64,000 bases of DNA, taken from NCBI GenBank assembly GCA_900541055.1, contig UQHZ01000007.1, positions 1 to 64,000 of the forward strand, given 5' to 3'. The notes below the pieces were generated by a model, which was not told where the DNA came from, did no database searches, and worked only from the letters and a program-made list of their open reading frames with translations. The translations under genes were made by a program, and so were the position numbers. The first letter of the stretch is position 1; every line of letters begins with the position of its first letter. The DNA is from an uncultured Collinsella sp. (GTDB taxonomy: Bacteria > Actinomycetota > Coriobacteriia > Coriobacteriales > Coriobacteriaceae). This document shows, piece after piece, positions 42,843-51,245 of this stretch.

Positions 42843-42871
42843 TTAAACTTTAGCTTGAACTTAGCTATAAT
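42843..42871 (+). promoter_or_regulatory. Strong sigma-70-type promoter
   Basis: TTAAAC, a 17-base spacer and a perfect TATAAT (42866-42871) form the best promoter match I saw in the window. Transcription would start near 42878, about 340 bases before the next coding start. Confidence 0.75.
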
Positions 42872-42877
42872 GCGCTA

Positions 42878-43160
42878 CGTTCCTGCCAGGCTGTGGTTGC
42901 GGACGGACGAAATGTCCATCCTAGTCCAAGACAGACGCGGTCAAAGGGATCCACGTAAGCGACCGCGTGCGCGCGGCGCGATCATGGCGCGTCCTAGATG
43001 TAAGCCGCACCGTCCGTTCTACTTTCTTTGGGGCAATACCGCCTCGCGGGCGAGCGGGCCAGTCGTGAAGGTGGCTATGGCCTCCCGAGCAAACACCCCG
43101 GTGCGCAAGTGTGGGGTCAAATACCAGGTCAGCTGGTGGGAACACCCGTTATTCCGCGCA
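42878..43160 (+). ncRNA. Candidate structured RNA, possibly raiA
   Basis: There is no convincing coding frame, a strong promoter at the 5' end and much pairing: CGGACGG (42900-42906) with CCGTCCG (43010-43016) enclosing ACGCGGTC (42935-42942) with GACCGCGT (42961-42968), and ACCAG-GTCA-CTGGT-like pairing near 43123-43138. Single-stranded-looking segments such as GGGGCAATACCGCC and GGCTATGGCCTCCCGAG look RNA-like. The raiA RNA family is often found upstream of hpf/raiA genes in Firmicutes and Actinobacteria, and hpf lies 1.4 kb downstream. The family assignment is from memory and weak. The 3' end is not defined; it could also be the leader of the next gene. Confidence 0.45.
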
Positions 43161-43219
43161 ACGCACGGATTGTATACGACACAGAAGGCAGGGTAGTGGA
43201 CATGGTGAGGGGCAGCTTG

Positions 43220-44212
43220 ATGCACGCGGCTCGGTTAGGTGCTGGGACCGCGGCGGTCATTGCCGTATTGGGCTTGAGCGGATGCGCGTTCAATCCACTG
43301 TCCACGTTCACGACACCCACGATTGACCAGATCGAGCGCGAGACCGTTACCCCTACGGTGTCGGACGATGCCCTGGTCACTCCCGGCACCCTGACGGTTG
43401 CCCTCGATACCTCCGATGCTCCGCAGGCCATGCAGGGCGCCGATGGTAACCTCACGGGCTACGCGGTCGACGCTGCCCGCGCCCTTGCAAGTCGCATGGG
43501 CCTCAAGGTTGCTTTCGTCGATGCGTCTTCTGCCGATTCCGCGCTTGGCGACAAAAAGGCCGACATCTTCATTGGCGACATCAATTCCACGGATGGTGAC
43601 ATCAGCACGCTTGGTACTTGCCTGTACGACGCTGCGGCAGTGTTCGGAAAGACGAGCGATGGCGAGTCGCTGAGCGTTTCCACCGAAACGCTTAACACCG
43701 CTACCCTGGGCGTTCAGACCTCTTCGGCCTCGCAGGAAGCGCTCGCCAAGCAGAGCATCACGGCCAACCAAAAGACCTTCTCCAACATCAACGAGTGCTT
43801 TGAGGCGCTCGAGTCCGGCGAGATCGACTACGTGATTTGCGACTCCACGGCCGGCGGCTACCTTGCGCGCCTGATGAGCCAGATCTCTTACGTCGGCGCG
43901 CTCGAGACGCCCTCGACGCTCGGCGTCGCGGGCCTCGCGGCCAACGATGAGCTATGCCGTGCCGTGAGCGATGCCCTCGACGGTATCACGGTCGATGGCA
44001 CGCTCGAGGCGGTCCACTCCGTCTGGTACGGCACGATGCCCTATGACCTCACCACCAAGACGGTCTCGGGCACCGACGTACAGTCGACCGACACCGGATC
44101 CAGCGAGTCCGCATCCTCCGATTCGAACAGCGAGGGTGCAACCTCCGAGGATAAATCGTCCAGCCAGGAGGGCGCTATCACCGACGACGACATTAACAAG
44201 CTCAATAGCTAG
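43220..44212 (+). CDS. Amino-acid-type solute-binding lipoprotein
   Basis: The protein has 330 residues from the ATG at 43220, with GAGGGGC upstream; an ATG at 43202 is an alternative. A lipoprotein signal ends in LGLSGC. The body follows the family 3 periplasmic-binding pattern: LTVALDTSDAPQAMQGADGN, LTGYAVDAARALASRMGLKV, ADIFIGDINSTDGD and ALESGEIDYVICDSTAGGYL. A Ser/Asp-rich tail ends it. No ABC permease or ATPase gene is adjacent, so it is an orphan binding protein or sensor. A double terminator follows. Confidence 0.85.
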   Translation: MHAARLGAGTAAVIAVLGLSGCAFNPLSTFTTPTIDQIERETVTPTVSDDALVTPGTLTVALDTSDAPQAMQGADGNLTGYAVDAARALASRMGLKVAFVDASSADSALGDKKADIFIGDINSTDGDISTLGTCLYDAAAVFGKTSDGESLSVSTETLNTATLGVQTSSASQEALAKQSITANQKTFSNINECFEALESGEIDYVICDSTAGGYLARLMSQISYVGALETPSTLGVAGLAANDELCRAVSDALDGITVDGTLEAVHSVWYGTMPYDLTTKTVSGTDVQSTDTGSSESASSDSNSEGATSEDKSSSQEGAITDDDINKLNS

Positions 44213-44226
44213 TTATTGCTAGGGGT

Positions 44227-44312
44227 GGCGTCTCCTATGCGCTAGGAGAGACGCCTCTTCACGGTTTCAACACGCATTGCCGGGCTTTGCCAACAGGGGA
44301 GCCCGGCTTTTT
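44227..44312 (+). terminator. Two terminators after the binding-protein gene
   Basis: GGCGTCTCCTA (44227-44237) with TAGGAGAGACGCC (44243-44255), then GCCGGGCT (44279-44286) with AGCCCGGC (44300-44307) and five T. Confidence 0.85.
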
Positions 44313-44529
44313 CGTTTCCAGAAAACCAGCAGTTCAAGGACATTTTTTAGGTGCAAAACCAAAGTCGCCGTCGCCCTCCCATAGCGCACTTTGCCACAGA
44401 AAAGTGCGAGACTTCGGTATGCGGTATCAAGCAATCGTTATTCGGGTCTTTGGGAATCCGCGTGATTAAATGCACGGCAATGGGTACATAGCCAGTACAG
44501 TAAGTCCCCGAGGCAGATTGGAGCCACGT
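44313..44529 (+). promoter_or_regulatory. Leader of hpf
   Basis: No gene is seen. One hairpin CGCACTTT (44385-44392)/AAAGTGCG (44401-44408) lies in the middle. The hpf promoter should be here; no box is convincing. Confidence 0.35.
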
Positions 44530-45114
44530 ATGGATATCAAGGTTTCTGGACGCAAAACGACGGTAACCGATGCTCTGCGTGCGCATGTGGATGAGAAGAT
44601 CGGCGAGGCGCTCAAGGTTTTCGATATCGAGCCCATGACGGTCGACGTCGTACTTCGTTATGAGAAGAACCCCTCGAACCCCAACCCGGCAATCGTCGAG
44701 GTTACGGTTCGTGCCCGCGGTTCGGTGATTCGCGTTGCCGAGCACGGTGCGGATATGTACGCCGCCATCGACCTCTCCGCCGATAAGGTCACCCGCCAGC
44801 TGCGCAAGTTCAAGACCAAGGTCGTGGACAACCGCCAGGGCGGTGCCAGCGCAGCGGATGTCGCGCCGGTCGAGCGCGTCGAGGATCTGGCCGACCTGCT
44901 GCTGCCCGAGGAGGAGGACGACCTGCTCGTCCGCGAGAAGGTCATCGATGTCACCCCGATGACTGAGGAGCAGGCGCTGGTGCAGACCGATCTGCTCGGC
45001 CACGACTTCTACGTGTTCGAGAACGCGACGACTGGCCTCATCAATGTGGTGTATCACCGTAAGAATGGTGGATATGGCATCATCAAGCCCCGCATCGAAA
45101 CACTTGACGAGTAA
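44530..45114 (+). CDS. hpf: Ribosome hibernation promoting factor, long form
   Basis: The protein has 194 residues from the ATG at 44530 after TTGGAG. The N-terminal RaiA domain (MDIKVSGRKTTVTDALRAHV, then VLRYEKNPSNPNPAIVEVTV) binds the 30S decoding site. The C-terminal dimerisation domain (PMTEEQALVQTDLLGHDFYV, then GLINVVYHRKNGGYGIIKP) drives 100S ribosome dimers. It stores and protects ribosomes in slow growth. A terminator follows. A candidate structured RNA lies upstream across the solute-binding gene. Confidence 0.95.
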   Translation: MDIKVSGRKTTVTDALRAHVDEKIGEALKVFDIEPMTVDVVLRYEKNPSNPNPAIVEVTVRARGSVIRVAEHGADMYAAIDLSADKVTRQLRKFKTKVVDNRQGGASAADVAPVERVEDLADLLLPEEEDDLLVREKVIDVTPMTEEQALVQTDLLGHDFYVFENATTGLINVVYHRKNGGYGIIKPRIETLDE

Positions 45115-45118
45115 AATA

Positions 45119-45176
45119 CGTTAACTTGCATGAGTTAACGGTTGGCGGCCATCCCATGCGGGTGGCCGCCTTTTTT
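45119..45176 (+). terminator. Palindrome plus terminator after hpf
   Basis: CGTTAACT-TGCATG-AGTTAACG (45119-45140) is a perfect palindrome. GGCGGCCA (45144-45151)/TGGCCGCC (45163-45170) with six T is the terminator. Confidence 0.88.
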
Positions 45177-45194
45177 ACGTAAGGAGTCGCTTTG

Positions 45195-46148
45195 ATGGAC
45201 AAGGCTGCATCTACCGGCCATTCTGACCGCTGCCGCATCGTCGTCGATACCTGCTGCGACTTTAGCCCCGAGGTCGCCGCGAACCTCGATGTCGATATCC
45301 TGGGTTTCCCCTTCATTATCGATGGCGAGGAGCGCACGGACGATATCTGGTCGAGCATGAGTCCTAAGGAGTTCTACGACCGCATGCGCGCCGGCGCTCG
45401 CGTGTCCACCTCGGCTGTGTCGCTCGGTCGCTATATCGAGTTCTTTACCGAGTGCGCCAAAGAGGGCACGCCCACGGTCTACCTGTGCTTTACCTCGGCG
45501 CTGTCGTCGAGCTACAACTCCGCGTGCCAGGCGGCAGATGCCGTGCGCGCCGAGTATCCCAACTTTGAGCTCTACGTGGTCGACAACGCCCTGCCCTGCG
45601 CGACCGGCGCGCTCTTGGCGCTCGAGGCCGTGCGCCAGCGTTCGGCGGGACTGACTGCCAAGCAGCTGGTCGATTGGGCAAACGAGGCAAAGACCTACGT
45701 CCACGGCTACTTTACGCTCGAGAGCTTCGACGCACTGGCTGCCGGCGGCCGCATTCCGCCCGCGGCGGCACAGCTCACGGCAAAGCTCGACGTCAAACCC
45801 GAGCTGTCCTACGACCTGGCCGGCTCGCTGTCGCTGATCGGCGTCAACCGCGGCCGCAAGAAGGCGCTCAAGTCCATCCTCAAGTCGTTCCGCGAGAACT
45901 ACGTGCCCGACCGCACCATGCCCATCGCCATCATGACTGCCGATGCCGAGAAGGATGGTGACTGGCTCGAGGCCGCAGTTCGCAAGGAGGAGGGCTGCGC
46001 CGACGTCACGATTATCCGTAGTTCCGTCGGTCCTACCATCGGCTCGCACGTGGGGCCCGGCATGGTGGCACTTGCGTTTTGGGGCAAGAACCGCGCCGAG
46101 AAAGCCTCGCTTTCCGACCGCATCGCTCGCCGCGTGCGCGGGCAGTAG
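45195..46148 (+). CDS. DegV-family fatty-acid-binding protein
   Basis: The protein has 317 residues from the ATG at 45195 after AAGGAG. DegV/FakB features: CRIVVDTCCDFSPEVAANLD, FPFIIDGEERTDD, the lipid-head contact STSAVS-type VSTSAVSLGRY near residue 73, and the C-terminal GSHVGPGMVALAFWG. FakB proteins present fatty acids to the kinase FakA. No fakA-like gene is adjacent. The dehydrogenase gene follows 98 bases downstream with its own ribosome site. Confidence 0.9.
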   Translation: MDKAASTGHSDRCRIVVDTCCDFSPEVAANLDVDILGFPFIIDGEERTDDIWSSMSPKEFYDRMRAGARVSTSAVSLGRYIEFFTECAKEGTPTVYLCFTSALSSSYNSACQAADAVRAEYPNFELYVVDNALPCATGALLALEAVRQRSAGLTAKQLVDWANEAKTYVHGYFTLESFDALAAGGRIPPAAAQLTAKLDVKPELSYDLAGSLSLIGVNRGRKKALKSILKSFRENYVPDRTMPIAIMTADAEKDGDWLEAAVRKEEGCADVTIIRSSVGPTIGSHVGPGMVALAFWGKNRAEKASLSDRIARRVRGQ

Positions 46149-46246
46149 GCAAGCGATGCGTCCGTAATCGCCCTCGACTCACAGCCCAAACGCTGGCACC
46201 GAGTATTCAACCTGGTAATAACACCCAACCCAAAAGGAAAGGTTTC

Positions 46247-47326
46247 ATGGCAAACAAGCTCTCTGTCGCATTTATCGGCACCGGAATTATGGGTGCCCCC
46301 ATTGCCGGCCACATTCTGGACGCTGGCTATCCCGTCACGGTCAACAACCGCACCAAGTCCAAGGCCGCAGCGCTCGTTGAGCGCGGTGCCGTTTGGGCCG
46401 ATACGCCGGCAGATGCCGCGGCGAACGCCGACGTCGTCTTTACCATGGTGGGTTATCCCTCCGAGGTCGAGGAGCTCTACCTGGCGGGCGACGGCCTGCT
46501 CGCGTGCACTAAGCCCGGCGCGGTCCTGATTGACCTCACCACGAGCTCGCCCGAGCTGGCGCGCGACATTGCCGAGGCCGCCCAGGTCACGGGCCGTATG
46601 GCGTTTGACTGCCCCGTCACCGGCGGCGAGTCGGGAGCTATCGCCGGCACGCTTACGGCTATCGTGGGCGCCACCGAGAACGACATCGCTCCGGTCCGCG
46701 ACATCCTTTCCACCTTTGCGGCAACCATCTGCTGCTTCGATGGCGCCGGCAAGGGCCAGGCTGCCAAGCTTGCCAACCAGGTGTCGCTGGGCGCCTGCAT
46801 GGTCGGCATGGCAGACGCCATGGCATTTGCCGAGCTGAGCGGCCTCGATTTGGAGAAAACCCGCCAGATGATCTTGGGCGGCACCGGTAAGTCCGGCGCC
46901 ATGGAGAGCCTGGCGCCTAAGGCGCTCGACGGCGACTACAAGCCCGGCTTTATGGTCGAGCACTTTATTAAGGACCTGCGCTTGGCGCTCGCCTATGCCG
47001 ACGACCGCGAGCTTGCGCTGCCCGGCGCCGACGTGGCCTTTACGCTCTACGACATGCTTGATGCCATCGGTGGTGCCAAGCTGGGCACCCAGGCCGTCAC
47101 GGTCCTCTATAAGGAGGAGGCTGACGCCATCGCCGCCGGTCTGGACTGGTCGCAGTATCGTCCCGAGGAGCATGGTGCTCACGAGGAAGGCTGCGGTTGC
47201 GGCGATCATGGCGAGGACCACGAGTGCGGTTGCGGCCACCATCACGGCGAGGACCACGAGTGCTGCGGCGGTCACGGTAATGACGACGGCCACGAGTGCT
47301 GCTGCGGCCACCATCACGGGGAGTAG
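46247..47326 (+). CDS. NAD-dependent beta-hydroxyacid dehydrogenase with metal-binding tail
   Basis: The protein has 359 residues from the ATG at 46247 after AGGAAAGG. It is a 3-hydroxyisobutyrate/tartronate-semialdehyde reductase family member: Rossmann motif VAFIGTGIMGAPIAGHIL, substrate site DCPVTGGESGAIAGTLTAIV and catalytic lysine in GQAAKLANQ near residue 171. The normal enzyme ends near residue 305. A tail of about 48 residues follows, made of Cys/His repeats (EEGCGCGDHG, HECGCGHHHG, HECCGGHG, HECCCGHHHG), likely binding Ni, Zn or Cu. Its substrate is unknown. The next gene starts five bases after the stop. Confidence 0.88.
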   Translation: MANKLSVAFIGTGIMGAPIAGHILDAGYPVTVNNRTKSKAAALVERGAVWADTPADAAANADVVFTMVGYPSEVEELYLAGDGLLACTKPGAVLIDLTTSSPELARDIAEAAQVTGRMAFDCPVTGGESGAIAGTLTAIVGATENDIAPVRDILSTFAATICCFDGAGKGQAAKLANQVSLGACMVGMADAMAFAELSGLDLEKTRQMILGGTGKSGAMESLAPKALDGDYKPGFMVEHFIKDLRLALAYADDRELALPGADVAFTLYDMLDAIGGAKLGTQAVTVLYKEEADAIAAGLDWSQYRPEEHGAHEEGCGCGDHGEDHECGCGHHHGEDHECCGGHGNDDGHECCCGHHHGE

Positions 47327-47331
47327 CGCCC

Positions 47332-47760
47332 ATGAGCTGGACGTTCGTGGTGCTTGCGCTGGTGCTCTTTCTCTTCGCGATCTACATTGGCTTTTTGTGC
47401 GGCCAGTGGGCGTGCGAAAAGCGCGTCATCACCAAGCGCGACTACTGGATTGCCAACTTTGCGGGAGCGGCGGCAGTCGTTCTGCTGACCTGGGTGTTCT
47501 CGCTGTTCCCGCTGGTGCAGTTTGCGCCGATCGGCTGGCTCGGCGGCTTTATCGCCGGCCTTAAGATGAGCTTTGGCGAGTCCGTCGGTCCGTGGCGCAA
47601 GCACGACGAGGTCTTTAACGTCAACAAGGCACACCGCGCCGCCGCCGACGCGGGCGATGCCGAGGAACGCCGCCGTGCGCGTCGTAATGGCGCTGCCGAC
47701 CGACAGCTCATCTCGGTCACCGATGACAGCAAGGGTGCTGGCAAGCACGCTAAGAAATAG
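47332..47760 (+). CDS. Hypothetical membrane protein
   Basis: The protein has 142 residues from the ATG at 47332 after GGGGAG. An N-terminal helix (FVVLALVLFLFAIYIGFLCG) and a second hydrophobic pair (IANFAGAAAVVLLTWVFSLF, then IGWLGGFIAGL) are followed by a basic, Ala/Arg-rich cytoplasmic tail. No family is recognised. It sits in a tight run (dehydrogenase, this gene, HEAT-repeat gene, icd) with gaps of 5-15 bases, so the four genes are probably co-transcribed. Confidence 0.7.
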   Translation: MSWTFVVLALVLFLFAIYIGFLCGQWACEKRVITKRDYWIANFAGAAAVVLLTWVFSLFPLVQFAPIGWLGGFIAGLKMSFGESVGPWRKHDEVFNVNKAHRAAADAGDAEERRRARRNGAADRQLISVTDDSKGAGKHAKK

Positions 47761-47775
47761 TAAGAAGAGGTAACT

Positions 47776-48474
47776 ATGGCAGAAAATAAAGACGAACAGC
47801 TCACCGACGAGGAGCTGGCACAGCTCCAGCTGGCAGAGGAGAATGAGAACGCCGTCGACCGCCTGGTTCAGGAGCTCGGCTGCCCCACGCGCCGCATCCG
47901 CCAGTTTGCCGCCCGCGTGCTGCACCTGCTCGCCGAGCGCGATCCGCAGCGCGTCGTGCCCTGCGTCCCCGCGCTGATCGAGGCACTCGACCGCCCCGAG
48001 GCTCAGACCCGCTGGGAGGCCCTCGATGCCCTGACGGCGCTTGCCACCACCTGTCCCGAGCAGCTGGGCGATGCCTTTGAGGGCGCCGAGACCGCACTGT
48101 TCGACGAGATTTCCTCCACGCTGCGCTATGCCGCCTTCCGCCTGCTGTGCGTGTGGGGCGCCACGAGCGTCGAGCGTTCGCGCGAGGCTTGGCCCATCCT
48201 GGACGAGGCCATTCAGTGCTACCACGGCGACCTCGAGTATCGCGACATGCTCGGTTGCCTGTACGAGTTTGGCCAGGGCGAGATCGACGCCGAGGTCGCC
48301 GAGAAGCTTGCGCTGCGCCTTAAGTTCGATGCCGAGAACGGCAAGGGCAGCTATCTCAAGGCCCGTTCGAGCGAGATTTGCGAAATGCTTGTTAAACGCT
48401 TTGATCTTGATCTCTCCAAAAAGAAGAAGCGTGCTAGCGTTAAAAAATCTGACGCCGCCGAAGACGAGGAGTAA
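47776..48474 (+). CDS. HEAT-repeat-like helical protein
   Basis: The 232-residue, highly helical soluble protein has HEAT-type helix pairs: RRIRQFAARVLHLLAERDPQ, RVVPCVPALIEALDRPEAQT, RWEALDALTALATTCPEQLG. It ends in a Lys-rich then acidic tail. AGAGGT precedes the ATG. Such proteins are scaffolds; the partner is unknown. It ends six bases before icd. Confidence 0.72.
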   Translation: MAENKDEQLTDEELAQLQLAEENENAVDRLVQELGCPTRRIRQFAARVLHLLAERDPQRVVPCVPALIEALDRPEAQTRWEALDALTALATTCPEQLGDAFEGAETALFDEISSTLRYAAFRLLCVWGATSVERSREAWPILDEAIQCYHGDLEYRDMLGCLYEFGQGEIDAEVAEKLALRLKFDAENGKGSYLKARSSEICEMLVKRFDLDLSKKKKRASVKKSDAAEDEE

Positions 48475-48480
48475 CAGATT

Positions 48481-49566
48481 ATGGCGCACGATGTAGTCCT
48501 GATTCCCGGTGACGGTATCGGTCCCGAGATTACGCAGGCCATGCGCCGCGTGGTCGAGGCCACCGGTGTCCAGATCAATTGGAATGTCCAGGAGGCCGGT
48601 GCCGGCGTCATGGACGAGTTTGGCACGCCGCTGCCCCAGCACGTGCTCGATGCGGTCGCCGAGACCAAGGTTGCCATCAAGGGTCCCATCACCACGCCGG
48701 TCGGCACGGGTTTCCGCAGCGTTAACGTTGCCCTTCGCAAGCACTTCGACCTGTATGCCTGTGTGCGCCCCTGCCTGTCGCAGCCGGGCGACGGCTCGCG
48801 CTTCCGCGATGTCGACCTGGTCATCGTGCGCGAGAACACCGAGGACCTCTACGCCGGCATCGAGTTCGATGAGGGCGCTGCCGAGGTCGAGGAGCTCTCG
48901 CAGCTTGTCGAGCGCTCGGGTCAGAAGACCTTCGCCGCCGATTCCGCCATCTCGATCAAGCCCATCTCCATCGCCAAGAGCCGCCGCATTGTGGAGTATG
49001 CCTTTGAGTATGCCCGCCGCTGCGGCCGCAAAAAGGTGACGGCCGTGCATAAGGCCAACATCATGAAGGCGACCGACGGCCTGTTCCTGCGCGTTGCGCG
49101 CGAGGTGGCCGCCAACTATCCCGATATCGAGTTCAACGACAAGATTGTCGACGCCACTTGCATGGGCCTGGTCCAGAACCCCAACGACTTCGATGTCCTG
49201 GTGCTGCCCAACCTGTACGGCGACATCGTGAGCGACCTGTGCGCCGGCCTGGTGGGTGGCTTAGGGATGGCCCCCGGCTCCAACATCGGTGCCGACTGCG
49301 CCATCTTCGAGGCAACGCACGGCTCCGCGCCCGATATCGCTGGCCAGGATATCGCTAACCCCACGGCCGAGATTCTGTCCGCGGCTATGATGCTCGATCA
49401 CCTGGGCGAGAACGACGCGGCCAATCGCATTCGCGCCGCCGTTTCTGCCACGCTCGACGAGGGTGAGCAGGTTACCGGCGACGTTCGTCGTGCCCAGACC
49501 GGCTCCGTTGAGGGCGCTGTGGGCACGCAGGCCTTTGCCGATGCCGTTATCGCGCACCTGGCCTAA
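48481..49566 (+). CDS. icd: NAD-type isocitrate dehydrogenase
   Basis: The 361-residue protein belongs to the isocitrate/isopropylmalate dehydrogenase family: VVLIPGDGIGPEITQAM, substrate loop TPVGTGFRSVNVALRKHFDL with Ser-Val-Asn, IVRENTEDLYAGIEF, Lys in AVHKANIMK, and the cofactor region GSAPDIAGQDIANPTAE. The Ser/Asn substrate residues and the ENTEDLYAGIE block favour isocitrate over isopropylmalate. It makes 2-oxoglutarate from isocitrate. It closes a four-gene run. Confidence 0.88.
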   Translation: MAHDVVLIPGDGIGPEITQAMRRVVEATGVQINWNVQEAGAGVMDEFGTPLPQHVLDAVAETKVAIKGPITTPVGTGFRSVNVALRKHFDLYACVRPCLSQPGDGSRFRDVDLVIVRENTEDLYAGIEFDEGAAEVEELSQLVERSGQKTFAADSAISIKPISIAKSRRIVEYAFEYARRCGRKKVTAVHKANIMKATDGLFLRVAREVAANYPDIEFNDKIVDATCMGLVQNPNDFDVLVLPNLYGDIVSDLCAGLVGGLGMAPGSNIGADCAIFEATHGSAPDIAGQDIANPTAEILSAAMMLDHLGENDAANRIRAAVSATLDEGEQVTGDVRRAQTGSVEGAVGTQAFADAVIAHLA

Positions 49567-49625
49567 GGCATGCAGACTGCAAACGCCTAAATAGTACTTA
49601 AGTGTTTGCGTATAACCTGAGAATC

Positions 49626-49654
49626 AATACGCCCGGCGCTTTGTCGGGCGTATT
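49626..49654 (+). terminator. Terminator after icd
   Basis: AATACGCCCG (49626-49635) pairs perfectly with CGGGCGTATT (49645-49654). A second hairpin, GCAAACGC with GTGTTTGC-like pairing, lies just upstream. Confidence 0.85.
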
Positions 49655-49692
49655 CTATTGCGGACTATGTTTCCTAACAAGGAGTAACTGAT

Positions 49693-50778
49693 ATGGGTCT
49701 GATTCAAAAGAAGGACGAGAAGGACGAGATCGACGGCATCCAGATCATCGAGCGCGGCGAAGGCCCCGACGGTGACGAGAACGAGAAGATCGATCTAGTC
49801 GCCGGTACGTCTGCCGAGCACATTGCCGCCGGTACGACGGCCAAGGAGGAGGACGCCCGACTAGAGGCTCAGATTGCCGCGGATGCCGCTGACGAGAATC
49901 TGATGCCCGAGGAACAGGACGAGGACGACGACTCCGACGTGGACGACCACGCTTGCAAGCACAAGAAGACGATGATTGCCGCCTTTGTGGTCGCCGTCGT
50001 GATTGCTGCCGTGGTCGGCTTCTTTATCGGCAACGGTGGTTTTGGCGGCAAAGGCGTCGGCTCGGCGACCCTCACCGAGGACCAGCTCGATTCGACCGTG
50101 GCAAGCTATAGCTACAACGGCAAGAAGAGCGACATCACCGCGCGTGAGGCCATCGAGAGCCAGTACAGCCTCGACACCGTCAAGGACGATGACGGCAACT
50201 ACACCGCTCCGTCTGCCGACGTTATCCTGTCCTACGTGCGCAACCAGATTCTGCTGGACGCTGCCGAGGACGAGGGCATTACCGTCTCTTCCAAGGAAAT
50301 GAAGCAGTACGCCGAGGATTCCATCGGCACCTCCGACTACAAGACCATGGCCACGCAGTATGGCGTGTCCAAGGATCAGGCCAAGCAGATCGTCCGCCAG
50401 TCCGCGACGCTGCAGAAGCTCTACAAGAAGAAGGTTGGCGATAGCTCCGCAAGCATGCCGACCGCCCCGACCGAGCCTGCTGACGGCAACGAGGAGACCG
50501 CGAGCAAGGACTACGCCGACTACATCATCAACCTTGCCGGCGACGAGTGGGATAGCGAGAAGGGCACTTGGAAGGACGCCGATAGCACCTATGCCAAGGC
50601 CTTCGCTGACGATGCCTTTACGGCCGATAGCGCTACCTATAAGCAGGCCATGACCGCCTATTACACCGCCTACCAGCAGTATTCCTCGCAGGCTTCGAGC
50701 GCCAGCTCCAAGTGGACCGAGTACGCCAACGGCCTCTACGCCAAGGCCAACATCAGCATCTACGGCCTGTTTGCGTAA
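49693..50778 (+). CDS. Membrane-anchored SurA/trigger-type chaperone-like protein
   Basis: The 361-residue protein has an acidic cytoplasmic N-terminus (to about residue 94), one helix (MIAAFVVAVVIAAVVGFFIG), then an outside domain with a SurA_N-like segment: VILSYVRNQILLDAAEDEGI, TVSSKEMKQYAEDSIG and YGVSKDQAKQIVRQSATLQK. No peptidyl-prolyl isomerase domain follows, only a Ser/Ala/Tyr-rich helical end. It may fold or escort exported proteins. The family link is by pattern and not certain. A clear terminator follows. Confidence 0.75.
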   Translation: MGLIQKKDEKDEIDGIQIIERGEGPDGDENEKIDLVAGTSAEHIAAGTTAKEEDARLEAQIAADAADENLMPEEQDEDDDSDVDDHACKHKKTMIAAFVVAVVIAAVVGFFIGNGGFGGKGVGSATLTEDQLDSTVASYSYNGKKSDITAREAIESQYSLDTVKDDDGNYTAPSADVILSYVRNQILLDAAEDEGITVSSKEMKQYAEDSIGTSDYKTMATQYGVSKDQAKQIVRQSATLQKLYKKKVGDSSASMPTAPTEPADGNEETASKDYADYIINLAGDEWDSEKGTWKDADSTYAKAFADDAFTADSATYKQAMTAYYTAYQQYSSQASSASSKWTEYANGLYAKANISIYGLFA

Positions 50779-50821
50779 GGGCTGCCCGAGCCGCCGAGCG
50801 CGTAGCCAAAAAATCTGATAT

Positions 50822-50857
50822 GCCCGCTAGAACGGACATCGTTCTAGGGGGCTTTTT
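50822..50857 (+). terminator. Terminator after the chaperone-like gene
   Basis: GCCCGCTAGAACG pairs with CGTTCTAGGGGGC, with a mismatch, followed by five T. Confidence 0.82.
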
Positions 50858-51245
50858 GCGTTGTAGGGAAGGGCGGGGAAGAGGGTGGTAGGGGAGAGGT
50901 TATATACAAATTCTTGGAGACTTTATTCATGTAAAGTGAAAACGATTTCGGCCAAACTGGTAGTAACAATGTGGTACCACTGTTCATCTGGTAGTAACCA
51001 ATTTTGATTCGAAGTCGAATGGAAATTGCTAAAAATAAGTTTGGTGATGAAAGAAACGCAGCACGCCTACCTGCGTAAATTACCGTTTACGGGCCAAAAA
51101 TAACCGTTTGGCAACGAAATAATAATTTGAACGAAATGTGGTGGACGTTTGAATTGAGTGTGTGCTACCGTACATACCAGCAACCCCAAATAGGGACTGG
51201 GTTGTCTAAGTTTGCGCACCAATGCCGGCAAGCGGAGAAGCCGGT
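50858..51245. promoter_or_regulatory. AT-rich regulatory region of the EIICB remnant
   Basis: It holds three operator-like sites: TGGTAGTAACAA (50958-50969), GTGGTACCAC (50971-50980) and TGGTAGTAACCA (50989-51000). TACCGTTTACGGGCCA (51081-51096) is shared at 15 of 16 bases with 55220-55235 upstream of the GH35 gene. A small hairpin CAACCC/GGGTTG lies near 51182-51206. The region looks like the native promoter of a sugar PTS gene. Assignment to the GntR proteins is inferred. Confidence 0.6.

Noticed and set aside
43028..43219. N-terminal 64-residue extension of the solute-binding protein
   Set aside because: It would bury the lipoprotein signal and overlap the structured RNA candidate; a good ribosome site precedes 43220.
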